Source of the DNA: Catellatospora sp. TT07R-123
Lineage (GTDB): Bacteria; Actinomycetota; Actinomycetes; Mycobacteriales; Micromonosporaceae
Direction of reading: 5' to 3'
Length of the DNA: 64,000 nucleotides
Assembly (NCBI RefSeq): GCF_018327705.1
Contig: NZ_BNEM01000002.1
Location: forward strand, 4,420,344-4,484,343
Every line of letters begins with the position of its first letter. Position 1 is the stretch's first letter. Both the position numbers and the translations under genes were made by a program. Below the pieces are notes generated by a model that saw only the letters and a list, made by a program, of their open reading frames with translations, did not search any database and was not told where the DNA came from. Positions 28,701 through 36,734 of this stretch are shown here, one piece after another.

Positions 28701-28984
28701 TGGCCGGAGCGCTCATCGTCGAGCAGGCGTTCCTGGCCGGGCTGGGCGTGACCGTCGGGCTGGTCGTCGGCGTCGGCGTCGCCGCGACCATGGCGCCGCT
28801 GGTCATCCTCACGCCCAGCGCCGCCCGCCCGGTGCCCGAACCGCTGCTCAGCCTCGACTGGCTACCGGTGCTCGGCACCAGCGCGCTGCTGCTGGTGCTG
28901 TCGATGGGCATGGCCGGACTGATCGCGACCACCATGCGGCAGCGGCTGTCCGCCGCCCAGCTGCGGATCGGAGCTGACCGATGA
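25787..28984 (+). CDS. FtsX/MacB-like ABC transporter permease, large two-module form
   Basis: This protein has about 1065 residues from ATG 25787 with GGAG upstream; longer frames reach back antisense or into the TetR gene and are not preferred. It has an N-terminal membrane helix (about 14-36), a long extracytoplasmic domain, and FtsX-type helices about 300-480 with the coupling-helix context RRPETALLRARGAARGQLAG. A second extracytoplasmic domain and a final FtsX unit follow (RRRIGELAVLHTLGATPRLL). It is a type VII mechanotransmission-type permease, probably paired with the next permease. ATGA overlap with the following gene. Confidence 0.9.
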   Translation: MLVWRRANSARSLLAAAAAAALIATVLLAGLVSYNSAVVQAGGQAAVAAAPPAERSIVVRGPADSAETWTTADGKVRGWFAGGLGGAQVDLVGAGYSNGRQFSGATGNAVPDSGGLVFAQVMFLDALPEHADLRSGTWAVPGAVPAQAVLGEAAARVMGVQPGARVPVTDRRSGKVTEVVVTGVFAAKHGDDPYWLLTPELSEGSLAGGSTYGPLVLDRADFFGGGWAANGSAGWIAQPRLAGSDLAGLVKVSNALRSLSDLPRAVGFGNSGQTITALDRLVERLKAADLVGRSALLTPMLLTIVLGGYALMLLAALLTEQRRPETALLRARGAARGQLAGLAAREAVLVALPAVVLAPLLASLLLGRSSGLSAFRAVGLRPDGSLTAGVWLVALAAGAGCVLAMMLPALKNGGTYVADLAARSRPSRGAAVQRAGADLALIGFAVLAWFQLRQYDSPLSGLGGKLGIDPLLAAAAPIGVLAGAVLALRLLPPLTRLVERLLDRRPWFATQLGMWQAGRRPHAGPVLLLALAVAVSTLAWTLAATSERSNHDQADHVTGADLRLTETSGFEPAGRTAAVTGLPGVRAVLPAWRTSIPLGEKSTPSTLVALDAAAATGVLRLREDLGDLPALLHQLAERQLTAPAVDLPAGTAKLRGTLRLTARLPEGTQGRGGTDVVLYGAHGQTFRVPLSMLPLNGTATPFEVAVPAGATRLAGFMIDGFGDYDTPVEWHLKGLAAVTADGTAAPVSLRVDSAPWQYQNPPNGAHELAATDVTTDELVVRYDRTENQGGGYPPSFHTTVTRTLPTADIPALATTTALDTMHVKVGEATTIRFHGVQVRVKIVGSIPALPGVSDTSALLLDLPSLSAGYLDWYGSTQGVQEWWLGTDPAQHAATAAAAAQLTNVRVTDRLALADNAGHDPYGVGARLALFIAALGAIALALVGVAVDVRATARRRIGELAVLHTLGATPRLLAGALIVEQAFLAGLGVTVGLVVGVGVAATMAPLVILTPSAARPVPEPLLSLDWLPVLGTSALLLVLSMGMAGLIATTMRQRLSAAQLRIGADR

Positions 28985-31644
28985 GAAGGCGGATGCGGGC
29001 TTCGCTCGGGCAGCTCGTCCTGCTCGGCCTGCTCACGGCGGTCGCCGGGGTGCTGGTCATCGGCACCCCGCGCATCGCGAACGGGATCACCGACGAGGCG
29101 CTGCGCGACCACGTGACGTCGCTGCCGTACCAGGTGAAGGACCTGAACTACCGGGGCGGCTTCCCGGTCAACCGCTCGACCCGGACCATGCCCAACCGCC
29201 TGGACGCGCAGACCGCGGTGTTCTACCCGGACCTGCGCGGGCGCATCGGCGAGTCCTGGTGGACGGTCTACACCGAGCTGGAGGAGTCCTGGGCCACCGA
29301 CACCGGGCTGCCCTCGAAGGCCCGGTTCAGCCTGCGCGCCGCCAGCGGCCTGGAGCAGGCGACCCGCCTGGTCGACGGCCGCTGGCCGGCCACGCTGGAC
29401 GAGCCCGGCTTCCCGGTCGAGGTCGTGATCACCCCGGCCGAGGCGACCGTGCTGCACCTGAAGGTCGGCAGCCGGTTCAACGTGACCGGTGCGGGCGGCG
29501 TGCAGGTCGTCGGCATCGCCGAGCCGGTGGACCCGGCGGCGGGCTTCTGGGACACCGCGCCGCTGGCGCTCAAGCCGTACCAGCCGCGCGACGACGGCGA
29601 GACGTTCCTGGCGGTCATGTTCACCGACTTCTCGGGGGTGGACCGGGCCCACTACGCCGGGGTGCCGACGACGTTCGAGCTGCGCTACCGGCTCGCGGCC
29701 CAGCAGCTGGACATGGCGGTGCTGCCCAAGGTGGTGTCCGCGGTGTACGCGGCGCACTCGCAGGGCCTGGACACCCGGATGGAGGGCAGCCTCGACACCG
29801 CGCTGACCCGGTTCGCCGAGGCCGCCCACGCCGGGCAGTCGCTGCTGGCCGTGGTCCAGGCGGGCACGCTGGCGACCCTGGCCGGGCTGGTGCTGCTCGC
29901 GGCCCGGCTCGCGGTGAGCCGGCGGCGGGGCGAGTTCGCGCTGCTGCGGGCCCGGGGCGGCGCCGTGCTGACCATCGGCGGCCGGACCCTGGCCGAGGTG
30001 CTGCCGGTGGTGCTGCCCGCCGCGGTCGTCGGCTGGCTGGCCGGGCTCGCGATGCCCGGCCGCGCCGCCGACACCTCGACCGTGCTGGTGCTGTTCGCGC
30101 TGATGGCGGTGCTGGCGATGCCGGTGACGGCGATGCTGACGCTGCGGCGGCTGTCGTTCTCGGGCGAGCGGGAGGACCTGGCCGGGTCACGGGTGGGCGC
30201 CAGGCGGCGCACCGCCGAGGTGAGCCTGCTGGTGCTCGGCGCACTGGGCGTGTGGCTGGTCCGCCGCCGCGGGCTCAACGCCACCGCCGACGTCGACGTG
30301 TTCCTCGCGGCGGTGCCGGTGCTGCTGGCCGCAGGCGCGGCCGTGCTCACGCTACGGGCCATCCCGGCGCCGCTGGGCCTGGTCAGCCGCCTGGCGGCAC
30401 GGACCCGCGGCGCGATCGGCTTCCTCGGCCTGGCCCGCTCCGGCCGCACCGCGCCCGCCGCGGTCGGCCCGATCGCGGTGCTGGTGGTGGCCATCTGCAC
30501 CACGGTCTTCAGCCTCGGGGTGTCCGGCACGGTCGACGCGGGCCGCGACCAGGCCGCCGACCAGGCAGTCCCCGGTGACGCCACGGTGAGCGGATTCTTC
30601 TTCGCCCACGACAGCGCCGACGCGCTGCTGGCGGTCCCGGGCGTACGGTCGGCCGCGCCGATGCTGGCGCAGCCGTCCACCACGGTCAACCTCTCCCGGC
30701 AGCCCGGCGCCGAGCAGATCGGCAAGTTCTACGTGGTCGTCGTGGACGGCCCCCGGATGGCCCAGGTGATCCGGGACGCCGGGCGCGATCTGGCGCTGCC
30801 GCAGTGGTTCGTGGACGCCCAGCCGGGCCAGCCCGCGCCGGTGCTGCTGTCGCCCGAGGTCGCGGCCAAGTTCAAGGGCCGCACCACGGCCGCCGCCGAC
30901 CTTCAGGGCCGGGTGTACGACTTCACCGTCGGCGGGACCGCCGACCGGTTCCCGGGCCTGCCCGACGACGCCCAGTTCATGGTCATCCCCTGGCAGGCCC
31001 TGGGCGTACGCGCGGACAAGCCGATCGCCCCGAACCGGCTGCTGATCGCGGGCGCCCCCGACGCGGCCGCGCTGGCCAAGGCCGGCGACGACGCCCAGCT
31101 GCGCTGGGTCACCTCGATCGGCACCCCGGTCGGCGGCGCCGACCTGACCACCACGGTCACCACCTGGGCGCAGCGCCGGGCCGAGCTGGAGCGCACCGGC
31201 GTCAACGGCGTGCTGACCTTCGCGTACGGCGTGGGCGCGCTCGGCGGGCTGGCGCTGGCGCTGCTGGCGGTGGCGTTCGCGGTGCTGGCCGGGGCGCGGG
31301 CCCGCGGCCAGGTGCTGTCGCGCCTGCGCACCATGGGCCTGAGCCGCGGCCAGGGCCGCAGCCTGCTGCTGGTGGAGCTGGCGCCGCTGGTGACGGTGGC
31401 GGTGCTCACCGGCGCGCTGGTGGGCCTGGCGCTGCCGCCGCTGCTCGGCCCGGCGCTGGGGCTGACGACGTACACCGGCGGCTACGACGCCGGCGTGCGG
31501 CTGGACCCGGCCGTGGTCGGCGGTGCGGTCGGGCTGGTGCTCGCCGGGCTGCTGACGGCGCTGCTGGTGGAGACCCTGTTCAACCGGCGGCTGCGTCTCG
31601 GCGAGGTGCTGCGGCTGGGTTCATTCGAGGCGGGAGAGAGCTGA
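28981..31644 (+). CDS. FtsX/MacB-like ABC transporter permease
   Basis: This 887-residue protein has the same organisation as its upstream neighbour, with an N-terminal helix and long extracytoplasmic domains. It has two FtsX membrane units (coupling regions SRRRGEFALLRARGG at about 315 and RGQVLSRLRTMGLSRGQGRS at about 775). The start ATGA overlaps the upstream stop and its stop overlaps the ATPase start (TGATG). It forms the second half of a heteromeric permease. Substrate unknown; MacB-like systems commonly export peptides, lipids or antibiotics. Confidence 0.9.
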   Translation: MRRRMRASLGQLVLLGLLTAVAGVLVIGTPRIANGITDEALRDHVTSLPYQVKDLNYRGGFPVNRSTRTMPNRLDAQTAVFYPDLRGRIGESWWTVYTELEESWATDTGLPSKARFSLRAASGLEQATRLVDGRWPATLDEPGFPVEVVITPAEATVLHLKVGSRFNVTGAGGVQVVGIAEPVDPAAGFWDTAPLALKPYQPRDDGETFLAVMFTDFSGVDRAHYAGVPTTFELRYRLAAQQLDMAVLPKVVSAVYAAHSQGLDTRMEGSLDTALTRFAEAAHAGQSLLAVVQAGTLATLAGLVLLAARLAVSRRRGEFALLRARGGAVLTIGGRTLAEVLPVVLPAAVVGWLAGLAMPGRAADTSTVLVLFALMAVLAMPVTAMLTLRRLSFSGEREDLAGSRVGARRRTAEVSLLVLGALGVWLVRRRGLNATADVDVFLAAVPVLLAAGAAVLTLRAIPAPLGLVSRLAARTRGAIGFLGLARSGRTAPAAVGPIAVLVVAICTTVFSLGVSGTVDAGRDQAADQAVPGDATVSGFFFAHDSADALLAVPGVRSAAPMLAQPSTTVNLSRQPGAEQIGKFYVVVVDGPRMAQVIRDAGRDLALPQWFVDAQPGQPAPVLLSPEVAAKFKGRTTAAADLQGRVYDFTVGGTADRFPGLPDDAQFMVIPWQALGVRADKPIAPNRLLIAGAPDAAALAKAGDDAQLRWVTSIGTPVGGADLTTTVTTWAQRRAELERTGVNGVLTFAYGVGALGGLALALLAVAFAVLAGARARGQVLSRLRTMGLSRGQGRSLLLVELAPLVTVAVLTGALVGLALPPLLGPALGLTTYTGGYDAGVRLDPAVVGGAVGLVLAGLLTALLVETLFNRRLRLGEVLRLGSFEAGES

Positions 31645-32636
31645 TGACTACGGACACCGGAATCGGGCTCGCCGACCCGGCGGGAGCACCCGGACGCGAC
31701 GTACCCGACCTGGCCACGTTGCAGGCACGGGCCGCGCAGCGGGCCGCCGACCGGGCGGGCGGCACCGACCGGCTGCGCGGGCACCTGGTCTGCGACGGGC
31801 TGGTCCGCATCTACAAGACCGAGGGCGTCGAGGTCGTCGCGCTCCAGGGACTCGACCTGGTCGTCGACCGGGGCGAGCTGCTCGCCATCGTGGGCGCCTC
31901 CGGCTCGGGCAAGTCGACGCTGCTGAACATCCTGTCCGGCCTGGACGTGCCCACCGCGGGCATCGCCCGGGTCGGCGAGTACGACCTGCTCACCATGTCG
32001 GCGCGCAAGCGGCTGTCGTACCGGCGGCGCATGGTCGGCTTCGTCTGGCAGCAGACCGGCCGCAACCTGCTGCCGTACCTGACCGCGCTGGAGAACGTGG
32101 TGACCCCGATGCAGCTGGCCGGGACCCGGTCGGGCCGGGCCGCCAAGCGGCGGGCGATGGAGCTGCTGGACATGGTCGGCGTCGGCTACTGCGCGCAGCG
32201 GCGGCCGGGCCAGATGTCCGGCGGCGAGCAGCAGCGGGTCGCGGTGGCCCTCGCCGTGGCCAACGACCCCGAGGTGCTGTTCGCCGACGAGCCGACCGGC
32301 GAGCTGGACGAGTCGACCGCCGCCGACGTGTTCGGGGCGCTCCAGACGATCAACGCCGAGCTGGGCGTCACCGTGGTCGTGGTGACCCACGACCACAACG
32401 TGGCCGGCCAGGTGCGCCGCACCGTCGCGATCCGGGACGGGCGGCTGGCCTCGGAGGTGCGCCGCACCTCCCGCCAGACCGAGGACGGCGAGACCGAGCT
32501 GGTGACCGAGGAGTACGCGGTGCTCGATCGGGCCGGCCGGATGCAGCTGCCGGGCGCCTTCGTGGAGGCGCTGGAGCTCAAGGACCGCGTGAAGCTGAAC
32601 CTGGAGACCGAGCACGTGGAGGTGCGCCGTGGCTGA
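31644..32636 (+). CDS. ABC transporter ATP-binding protein with N-terminal extension
   Basis: This 330-residue protein has Walker A GASGSGKST, signature MSGGEQQR, Walker B VLFADEPTGELDE and switch His in VVVVTHDHNV. It carries about 45 extra residues before the ATPase fold (an Ala/Arg-rich helix, ATLQARAAQRAADRAGG). An extra C-terminal segment (ELVTEEYAVLDRAGRMQLP ...) may be a regulatory or AbrB-like tail. It is coupled to the permease upstream and overlaps the next ATPase by 8 nt, so the operon supplies two different ATPases. Confidence 0.93.
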   Translation: MTTDTGIGLADPAGAPGRDVPDLATLQARAAQRAADRAGGTDRLRGHLVCDGLVRIYKTEGVEVVALQGLDLVVDRGELLAIVGASGSGKSTLLNILSGLDVPTAGIARVGEYDLLTMSARKRLSYRRRMVGFVWQQTGRNLLPYLTALENVVTPMQLAGTRSGRAAKRRAMELLDMVGVGYCAQRRPGQMSGGEQQRVAVALAVANDPEVLFADEPTGELDESTAADVFGALQTINAELGVTVVVVTHDHNVAGQVRRTVAIRDGRLASEVRRTSRQTEDGETELVTEEYAVLDRAGRMQLPGAFVEALELKDRVKLNLETEHVEVRRG

Positions 32637-33312
32637 GCTGGTGCGGGTGGAGTCGGTGTGCCGCGACTTCGGCAAGGGCGACCGGGTGGTGCACGCGGTC
32701 CGCGACGTGTCGTTCACGGCCGAGCAGGGCGAGCTGGTGGCCGTACGCGGCCGCTCCGGCGCGGGCAAGACGACGCTGCTCAACATCGTCGGCGGCCTGG
32801 ACCGGCCGACCTCGGGCAAGGTGTTCGTGGCCGGGCAGGAGCTGACCTCCGCGTCGGAGAACCAGCTCGTGGCGCTGCGCCGCAACGTGATCGGGTTCGT
32901 GTTCCAGTCGTTCGGCCTGGTGCCGATCCTGTCGGCGGCCGAGAACGTGGGCGTGCCGCTGCGGCTGGCCAAGGTGCCCGCCGCCGAGCGGGAGCAGCGC
33001 GTGGCGGTGCTGCTGGAGCTGGTCGGGGTGGGCGCGCACGCCAACCAGCGGCCGTACGAGCTGTCCGGCGGCCAGCAGCAGCGCGTCGCCGTGGCCCGCT
33101 CGCTGGCCAACGACCCGCGGCTGCTGATCGCCGACGAGCCGACGGGTCAGCTCGACTCGGAGACCGGCCGCCAGATCATGGACCTGCTCCGCGCCCTGGT
33201 GCGCGCCCGCGGCATGACCGCCCTGGTCGCCACCCACGACCCCGCCCTGATGGACATGGCCGACCGCATCGTCACCCTCCGCGACGGCGCCCTGGTCCCC
33301 GCCACGGTCTGA
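32629..33312 (+). CDS. ABC transporter ATP-binding protein (LolD/MacB type)
   Basis: This 227-residue canonical LolD-type ATPase starts at GTG 32629. It has Walker A GRSGAGKTT, signature LSGGQQQR, Walker B LLIADEPTGQLD and THDPAL. It forms with the preceding three genes an operon of two permeases and two ATPases under a probable TetR regulator. The operon ends at a family A palindrome. Confidence 0.95.
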   Translation: MAELVRVESVCRDFGKGDRVVHAVRDVSFTAEQGELVAVRGRSGAGKTTLLNIVGGLDRPTSGKVFVAGQELTSASENQLVALRRNVIGFVFQSFGLVPILSAAENVGVPLRLAKVPAAEREQRVAVLLELVGVGAHANQRPYELSGGQQQRVAVARSLANDPRLLIADEPTGQLDSETGRQIMDLLRALVRARGMTALVATHDPALMDMADRIVTLRDGALVPATV

Positions 33313-33318
33313 CCTTCT

Positions 33319-33396
33319 AGATCAGCCAAGTTGCCGGGCAATCGTGCGTATCTTGACCACTCATACGCCCGATTGCCCGGCAACTTGTGAGCGATC
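33319..33396. repeat. interspersed palindrome family A, copy 2 (best conserved)
   Basis: Perfect 18-bp arms, CAAGTTGCCGGGCAATCG (33327-33344) and CGATTGCCCGGCAACTTG (33370-33387). The stem extends inward by GCGTAT/ATACGC after one mismatch and outward by AGATC/GATCT. It directly follows the ABC operon and may terminate it. Confidence 0.85.
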
Positions 33397-33423
33397 TTGA
33401 CCGTGGGTGCGGTGGGTAAAGAC

Positions 33424-33469
33424 CGAGGCGCCCTCCGCACCGTTGGGGGACGGTGTGGAGGGCGCCTCG
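33424..33469. terminator. strong hairpin terminator, likely for bldC
   Basis: A 20-bp stem with one mismatch, CGAGGCGCCCTCCGCACCGT (33424-33443) against 33450-33469, with a 6-nt loop. It lies 28 nt beyond the bldC stop. Confidence 0.75.
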
Positions 33470-33497
33470 ATCAAGGGGTCCTAGCTGTTCAGTTGTG

Positions 33498-33707
33498 TCA
33501 GTCGCCCTGACGCTGGTGCGGGATCTGGCCCTGGAGCAGAGCACGCACCTCCGACTCACGGTAGCGGCGGTGGCCGCCCAGCGTCCGAATGGCGCTGAGC
33601 TTTCCCGCCTTGGCCCACCGGGTCACGGTCTTCGGGTCGACGCGGAACATCGACGCAACCTCTGCCGGGGTGAGCAGGGGCTCTGGTTCGTGCGTACGCG
33701 ACGCCAT
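33498..33707 (-). CDS. bldC: BldC developmental regulator, MerR-like DNA-binding protein
   Basis: This 69-residue protein matches BldC closely: EPLLTPAEVASMFRVDPKTV, then TRWAKAGKLSAIRTLGGHRR and YRESEVRALL. BldC is a single winged helix-turn-helix domain without effector domain that binds cooperatively at development genes. Start ATG 33707 has GGAG eight bases upstream. The longer frame to 33917 has no support. Position beside the dehydrogenase gene and near DUF3073/purF-purM matches the Streptomyces neighbourhood. Confidence 0.96.
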   Translation of the reverse strand: MASRTHEPEPLLTPAEVASMFRVDPKTVTRWAKAGKLSAIRTLGGHRRYRESEVRALLQGQIPHQRQGD

Positions 33708-33873
33708 GCGGTCACTCCTCCACAAGTACCTATAGACGTAGGCCGGGGTCCCGCCGGCCAACGCGCTACCCATAGTCCGGCTAGTCCGCGATGTCCGACA
33801 TGGGCCGAACGGGTGAAGGTCCGTGGATGGACGGATGATGAATGAACGACATGTCCGCATTAAGGGCATGAAG

Positions 33874-33902
33874 ACAGTAATTTCATAGCTTTGAATTACT
33901 GT
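33874..33902. repeat. short AT-rich palindrome upstream of bldC
   Basis: Exact 9-bp arms, ACAGTAATT and AATTACTGT, flank an 11-nt loop in an AT-rich patch between bldC and the convergent-side gene ending at 33927. It could be an operator in the bldC promoter region or a weak terminator for the upstream gene. Confidence 0.5.
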
Positions 33903-33926
33903 AAGTGGCGCTACCACTGCGTACAG

Positions 33927-34754
33927 TCAGTTGCTCCGCTCCAGGAGCTGGATCGCCCGCCACCGCTGCACGAGCTGCTCATATGCCGCCGTGGCCGCGT
34001 CGCCGTCCTCGCGTTCCAGTCCGGCGAGCCCGGTCGCGACGAGCTCGACCGAGTCGTCGTCGCGCAGCGCGTCGTCGGGCAGCAGGGCGGTCAGGCCGCC
34101 GTAGTCCAGCTCCACCACCGAGCCGGGGTGGAACGACTCCAGCCAGCGCGCGGTCTCGCGCAGCGACTCGGTGATCGGCACGTCGCCCAGGGTCTTGCGC
34201 AGCACCCGCAGCCCCTTGTGGGCCCGCTGGCGCGCCTTTCCTATCTCGGTGCGGTAGCGCAGCACCCGGCGGGCGGGCTCCAGCACCAGGTCGCGCTCAG
34301 CCGGCGAGACCAGCACGAACCAGCGCAGCGGCACACCCCAGGTGGCGACCTGCTCGTGCATCCGGTCCTCGGCCCGCACCTGTTCTATGACGGTCTGCGC
34401 CAGGCCCACCAGCGCCGGGGGCACGAACGCGTCGGCCAGCACCTGCGGCACCCCGTCACGCGCCTGGAGCGCCGCCTCGGCCACCCGGACCCGCAGGTTC
34501 CACGGGCACACCAGCGGCACGTCGTTCTGGCCGGTGAGGCTCTGCATCACGTATGCCTCGTCGGGCAGGTCGGGCAACCGGGACCAGCCCGCGCCGAGTG
34601 CCTCCAGCACCGTGGCGCGCTGGCGGCCGGGCCCGTCGGCCACGCCCACGGCCCGTCCCTCGTCCACGTATCGACGCCAGAACCGCTCCCGTTCAGGGCC
34701 GAACGCGGTGAGCGGCTCGTACACCCTCAGATACGCGGCGAACTGTGACGGCAC
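33927..34754 (-). CDS. conserved actinobacterial protein of unknown function beside bldC
   Basis: This 275-residue soluble protein starts at ATG 34754. Features include [70 protein letters not shown], and a long helical region [20 protein letters not shown]. No signal peptide, membrane segment or enzymatic motif is visible. The gene is found next to bldC and the amino-acid dehydrogenase in related actinobacteria, as far as I recall; its function is not established. Confidence 0.8.
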   Translation of the reverse strand: MPSQFAAYLRVYEPLTAFGPERERFWRRYVDEGRAVGVADGPGRQRATVLEALGAGWSRLPDLPDEAYVMQSLTGQNDVPLVCPWNLRVRVAEAALQARDGVPQVLADAFVPPALVGLAQTVIEQVRAEDRMHEQVATWGVPLRWFVLVSPAERDLVLEPARRVLRYRTEIGKARQRAHKGLRVLRKTLGDVPITESLRETARWLESFHPGSVVELDYGGLTALLPDDALRDDDSVELVATGLAGLEREDGDAATAAYEQLVQRWRAIQLLERSN

Positions 34755-34876
34755 CTCGCGATCCTCCCACGATTAGGCTGTCAGCGGGAGCGCCACTACC
34801 GGGGCGTCTCCCAGCCTCCGGAAAGACCGGCGGCCGTGGCCTCACAAGGGCCAGCGACGTCTCCTTGGAGCCAGCA

Positions 34877-35938
34877 GTGGGTGTATTCACCGACGGCAGT
34901 CACGAACAGGTCGTGTTCTGCCAAGACCGCGCCAGCGGTCTCAAGGCCATCATCGGCATCTACTCGACCGCGCTCGGGCCCGCCCTGGGCGGCACGCGCT
35001 TCTACCCGTACGCCTCGGAGGAGCAGGCCCTGCACGACGTGCTGGAGCTGTCCCGCGGCATGGCGTACAAGAACGCCCTGGCCGGGCTGGACCTCGGCGG
35101 CGGCAAGGCCGTCATCTGGGGGGACCCCGACCAGCTCAAGTCCGAGAGCCTGCTGCGGGCGTACGGCCGGTTCGTGCAGTCCCTGAACGGCCGCTACTAC
35201 ACCGCCTGCGACGTCGGCACCTACGTGCAGGACATGGACGTGGTGGCGCGCGAGACCAGCTTCGTCACCGGCCGCAGCGTCGAGTACGGCGGCGCCGGCG
35301 ACTCCTCCATCCTCACCGCCTGGGGCGTCTTCCAGGGCATGCGCGCCGCGGCCGAGCACCGCTGGGGCAGCAGCTCGCTGCGCGGCCGCCGCGTCGGCAT
35401 CGCAGGCCTGGGCAAGGTCGGCAAGTACCTGACCGCCCACCTGCTGGAGGACGGCGCCGAGGTCGTGGCGACCGACGTCAGCCCGAAGGCGCTGGCCTGG
35501 GCCAAGGAGACCCACCCGCAGGTGAGCCTGGTCGCCGACGCGACCGCGCTGATCACCAGCGACATCGACGTGTACGCCCCCTGCGCCCTCGGCGGCGCCC
35601 TGGACGACGACACCGTCCCCGCGCTGCGCGCCCAGATCGTGGCCGGTGCCGCCAACAACCAGCTGGCCCACCCCGGCGTGGAGAAGCTGCTGATGGACCG
35701 CGGCATCCTGTACGCGCCCGACTACCTGGTCAACGCGGGCGGCGTGATCCAGGTCGCCGACGAGATCGACGGCTTCAACTTCGAGCGGGCCAAGCTGCGC
35801 GCCACGAAGATCTTCGACACCACCAAGCGCCTGCTGGAGCTGGCCGACAGCGAGAGCATCTCCCCGGCCACCGCCGCGGACCGCCTCGCCGAGCAGCGTA
35901 TGGCCGACGTCGGCCGCCTCCGCGCCATCCGCCTCTGA
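34877..35938 (+). CDS. leucine/valine dehydrogenase, NAD-dependent (Glu/Leu/Phe/Val dehydrogenase family)
   Basis: This 353-residue protein starts at GTG 34877, preceded by TTGGAG at good spacing; a longer frame from 34745 is not preferred. Catalytic regions: [12 protein letters not shown], the Lys in [19 protein letters not shown] (two Lys), [14 protein letters not shown] and the Rossmann motif [16 protein letters not shown]. It oxidatively deaminates branched-chain amino acids to 2-oxo acids, giving precursors for branched fatty acids and polyketides. The Streptomyces equivalent (vdh) has the same neighbours. Confidence 0.93.
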   Translation: MGVFTDGSHEQVVFCQDRASGLKAIIGIYSTALGPALGGTRFYPYASEEQALHDVLELSRGMAYKNALAGLDLGGGKAVIWGDPDQLKSESLLRAYGRFVQSLNGRYYTACDVGTYVQDMDVVARETSFVTGRSVEYGGAGDSSILTAWGVFQGMRAAAEHRWGSSSLRGRRVGIAGLGKVGKYLTAHLLEDGAEVVATDVSPKALAWAKETHPQVSLVADATALITSDIDVYAPCALGGALDDDTVPALRAQIVAGAANNQLAHPGVEKLLMDRGILYAPDYLVNAGGVIQVADEIDGFNFERAKLRATKIFDTTKRLLELADSESISPATAADRLAEQRMADVGRLRAIRL

Positions 35939-35982
35939 CAGCCGCCCGGCCCGGCCCTCCAGCCCGGCCGGCACCCCCTCGA

Positions 35983-36060
35983 AGATCACCCAAGTTGCCC
36001 GGCAGTCGTGGGTATGTCGCGCGTCCTTTCGCACGATTGCCGGGCACCTTTCTCGATCTT
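35983..36060. repeat. interspersed palindrome family A, copy 3 (degenerate)
   Basis: Arms CAAGTTGCCCGGCAGTCGTG (35991-36010) and CACGATTGCCGGGCACCTT (36032-36050), with GATC/GATC outside them. It lies 45 nt after the dehydrogenase stop. Confidence 0.75.
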
Positions 36061-36096
36061 GGCAAGGCGGGCCGCACCGTCATGGACCTGGCGCGA

Positions 36097-36102
36097 TATA
36101 CT
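36097..36102 (+). promoter_or_regulatory. candidate -10 box of the DUF3073 leader transcript
   Basis: TATACT lies 8-14 nt before the point where the predicted leader-RNA helix P1 begins (36111), so transcription would start almost exactly at the structured RNA. No good -35 hexamer is visible. Confidence 0.45.
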
Positions 36103-36110
36103 CCTTACAA

Positions 36111-36214
36111 GTCATAAAACGGACAGGTTCCGGTGGCTTGGCAGACACCCGGCAACCCGAGATGCCGAAGTGGCCTCCTCCCATGTACCGTATGAGCCAC
36201 GAGAGATGTCTGAC
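36111..36214 (+). ncRNA. candidate structured leader RNA (three-way junction with pseudoknot) upstream of DUF3073
   Basis: Hand folding gives P1 (36111-36114/36211-36214 plus 36122-36125/36207-36210), P2 GGTTCCGG (36126-36133) with CCGG-C-AACC (36149-36157), and P3 GTGGC (36170-36174) with GCCAC (36196-36200). A 6-bp pseudoknot joins the P2 loop TTGGCA (36138-36143) and the junction TGCCGA (36163-36168). The CCCGGCAACC strand, the TGCC junction pairing with L2, and GAGAGATG before P1 recall SAM-I-clan riboswitches, although P3 of SAM-I is missing. A hairpin GGGGC/GCCCC (about 36220-36243) follows before the ribosome site. Identity as a riboswitch is a hypothesis. Confidence 0.45.
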
Positions 36215-36269
36215 GTCATCGGGGCCCGCCTTCGGGTAGCCCCGTCATTCATGTGCGAGGGGGTCGGCC

Positions 36270-36518
36270 ATGGGGCGCGGCCGAGCTAAGGCCAAGCAGA
36301 CTAAGGTGGCCCGGGAGTTGAAGTACCACTCCCCGAACACCGACCTCGCCGCCTTGCAGCGTGAGCTCGCGGGAAGCGATCTCACCAGCGACAGCGGCAG
36401 CGGCAAAGCCGATGATCACGACGACGAGCCGGATCCGTACGACCCGTACGATGCCTACGCCGTCGATGATGATGACGACGATGACGATGACGGCAAGGAC
36501 TGGACCTCCCGCCGCTGA
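36270..36518 (+). CDS. DUF3073 family protein
   Basis: This 82-residue protein opens with the family hallmark MGRGRAKAKQTKVARELKYH, followed by SPNTDLAALQRELAG. It ends in an acidic tail with a nine-Asp run (about residues 67-75). It is a basic-to-acidic cytosolic protein of unknown function, conserved next to purM and the dehydrogenase in many actinobacteria. ATG 36270 has GGGGG upstream and is preceded by a leader of about 160 nt. Confidence 0.93.
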   Translation: MGRGRAKAKQTKVARELKYHSPNTDLAALQRELAGSDLTSDSGSGKADDHDDEPDPYDPYDAYAVDDDDDDDDDGKDWTSRR

Positions 36519-36539
36519 TCTTCCTGGCCGCACCGCCCG

Positions 36540-36734
36540 CTAGCGCGGGCGGTTGTTCCAGTTGAAGAAGGTCGGGATGTTCTCGAAGTGGTTCCAGGCG
36601 CAGACAGCACTGCTGTCGGCGCCTGGCGCTTCGGAGCGCTCCAGTCGTGCCGCTCGGGCCTCCTCCAGCAGGGGAACGAGATCGTCACGTACATCGCGGA
36701 TCTGGGCTGTCACCAGGTCTAGTGGATCGGACAT
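36540..36734 (-). CDS. RiPP precursor peptide, cyclophane/triceptide type (AmcA-like)
   Basis: This 64-residue peptide starts at ATG 36734 with GGAGGGAG upstream. A helical acidic leader (MSDPLDLVTAQIRDVRDDLV, then PLLEEARAARLERS) is followed by a core rich in aromatic-X-Asn units: W47-N-H, F50-E-N, F56-F-N and W59-N-N, ending RPR. Radical-SAM cyclophane synthases link an aromatic ring carbon to the beta-carbon two residues on within such three-residue motifs. The start lies 50 nt inside the 3' end of the radical-SAM gene, so the two are coupled. The AmcA name is by resemblance of motif only. Confidence 0.82.
   Translation of the reverse strand: MSDPLDLVTAQIRDVRDDLVPLLEEARAARLERSEAPGADSSAVCAWNHFENIPTFFNWNNRPR

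Noticed and set aside
33427..33917. Longer 139-codon version of BldC from 33917
   Set aside because: The added N-terminus is rich in unusual residues and unlike any BldC. ATG 33707 has a good ribosome site and gives the standard 69-residue protein.
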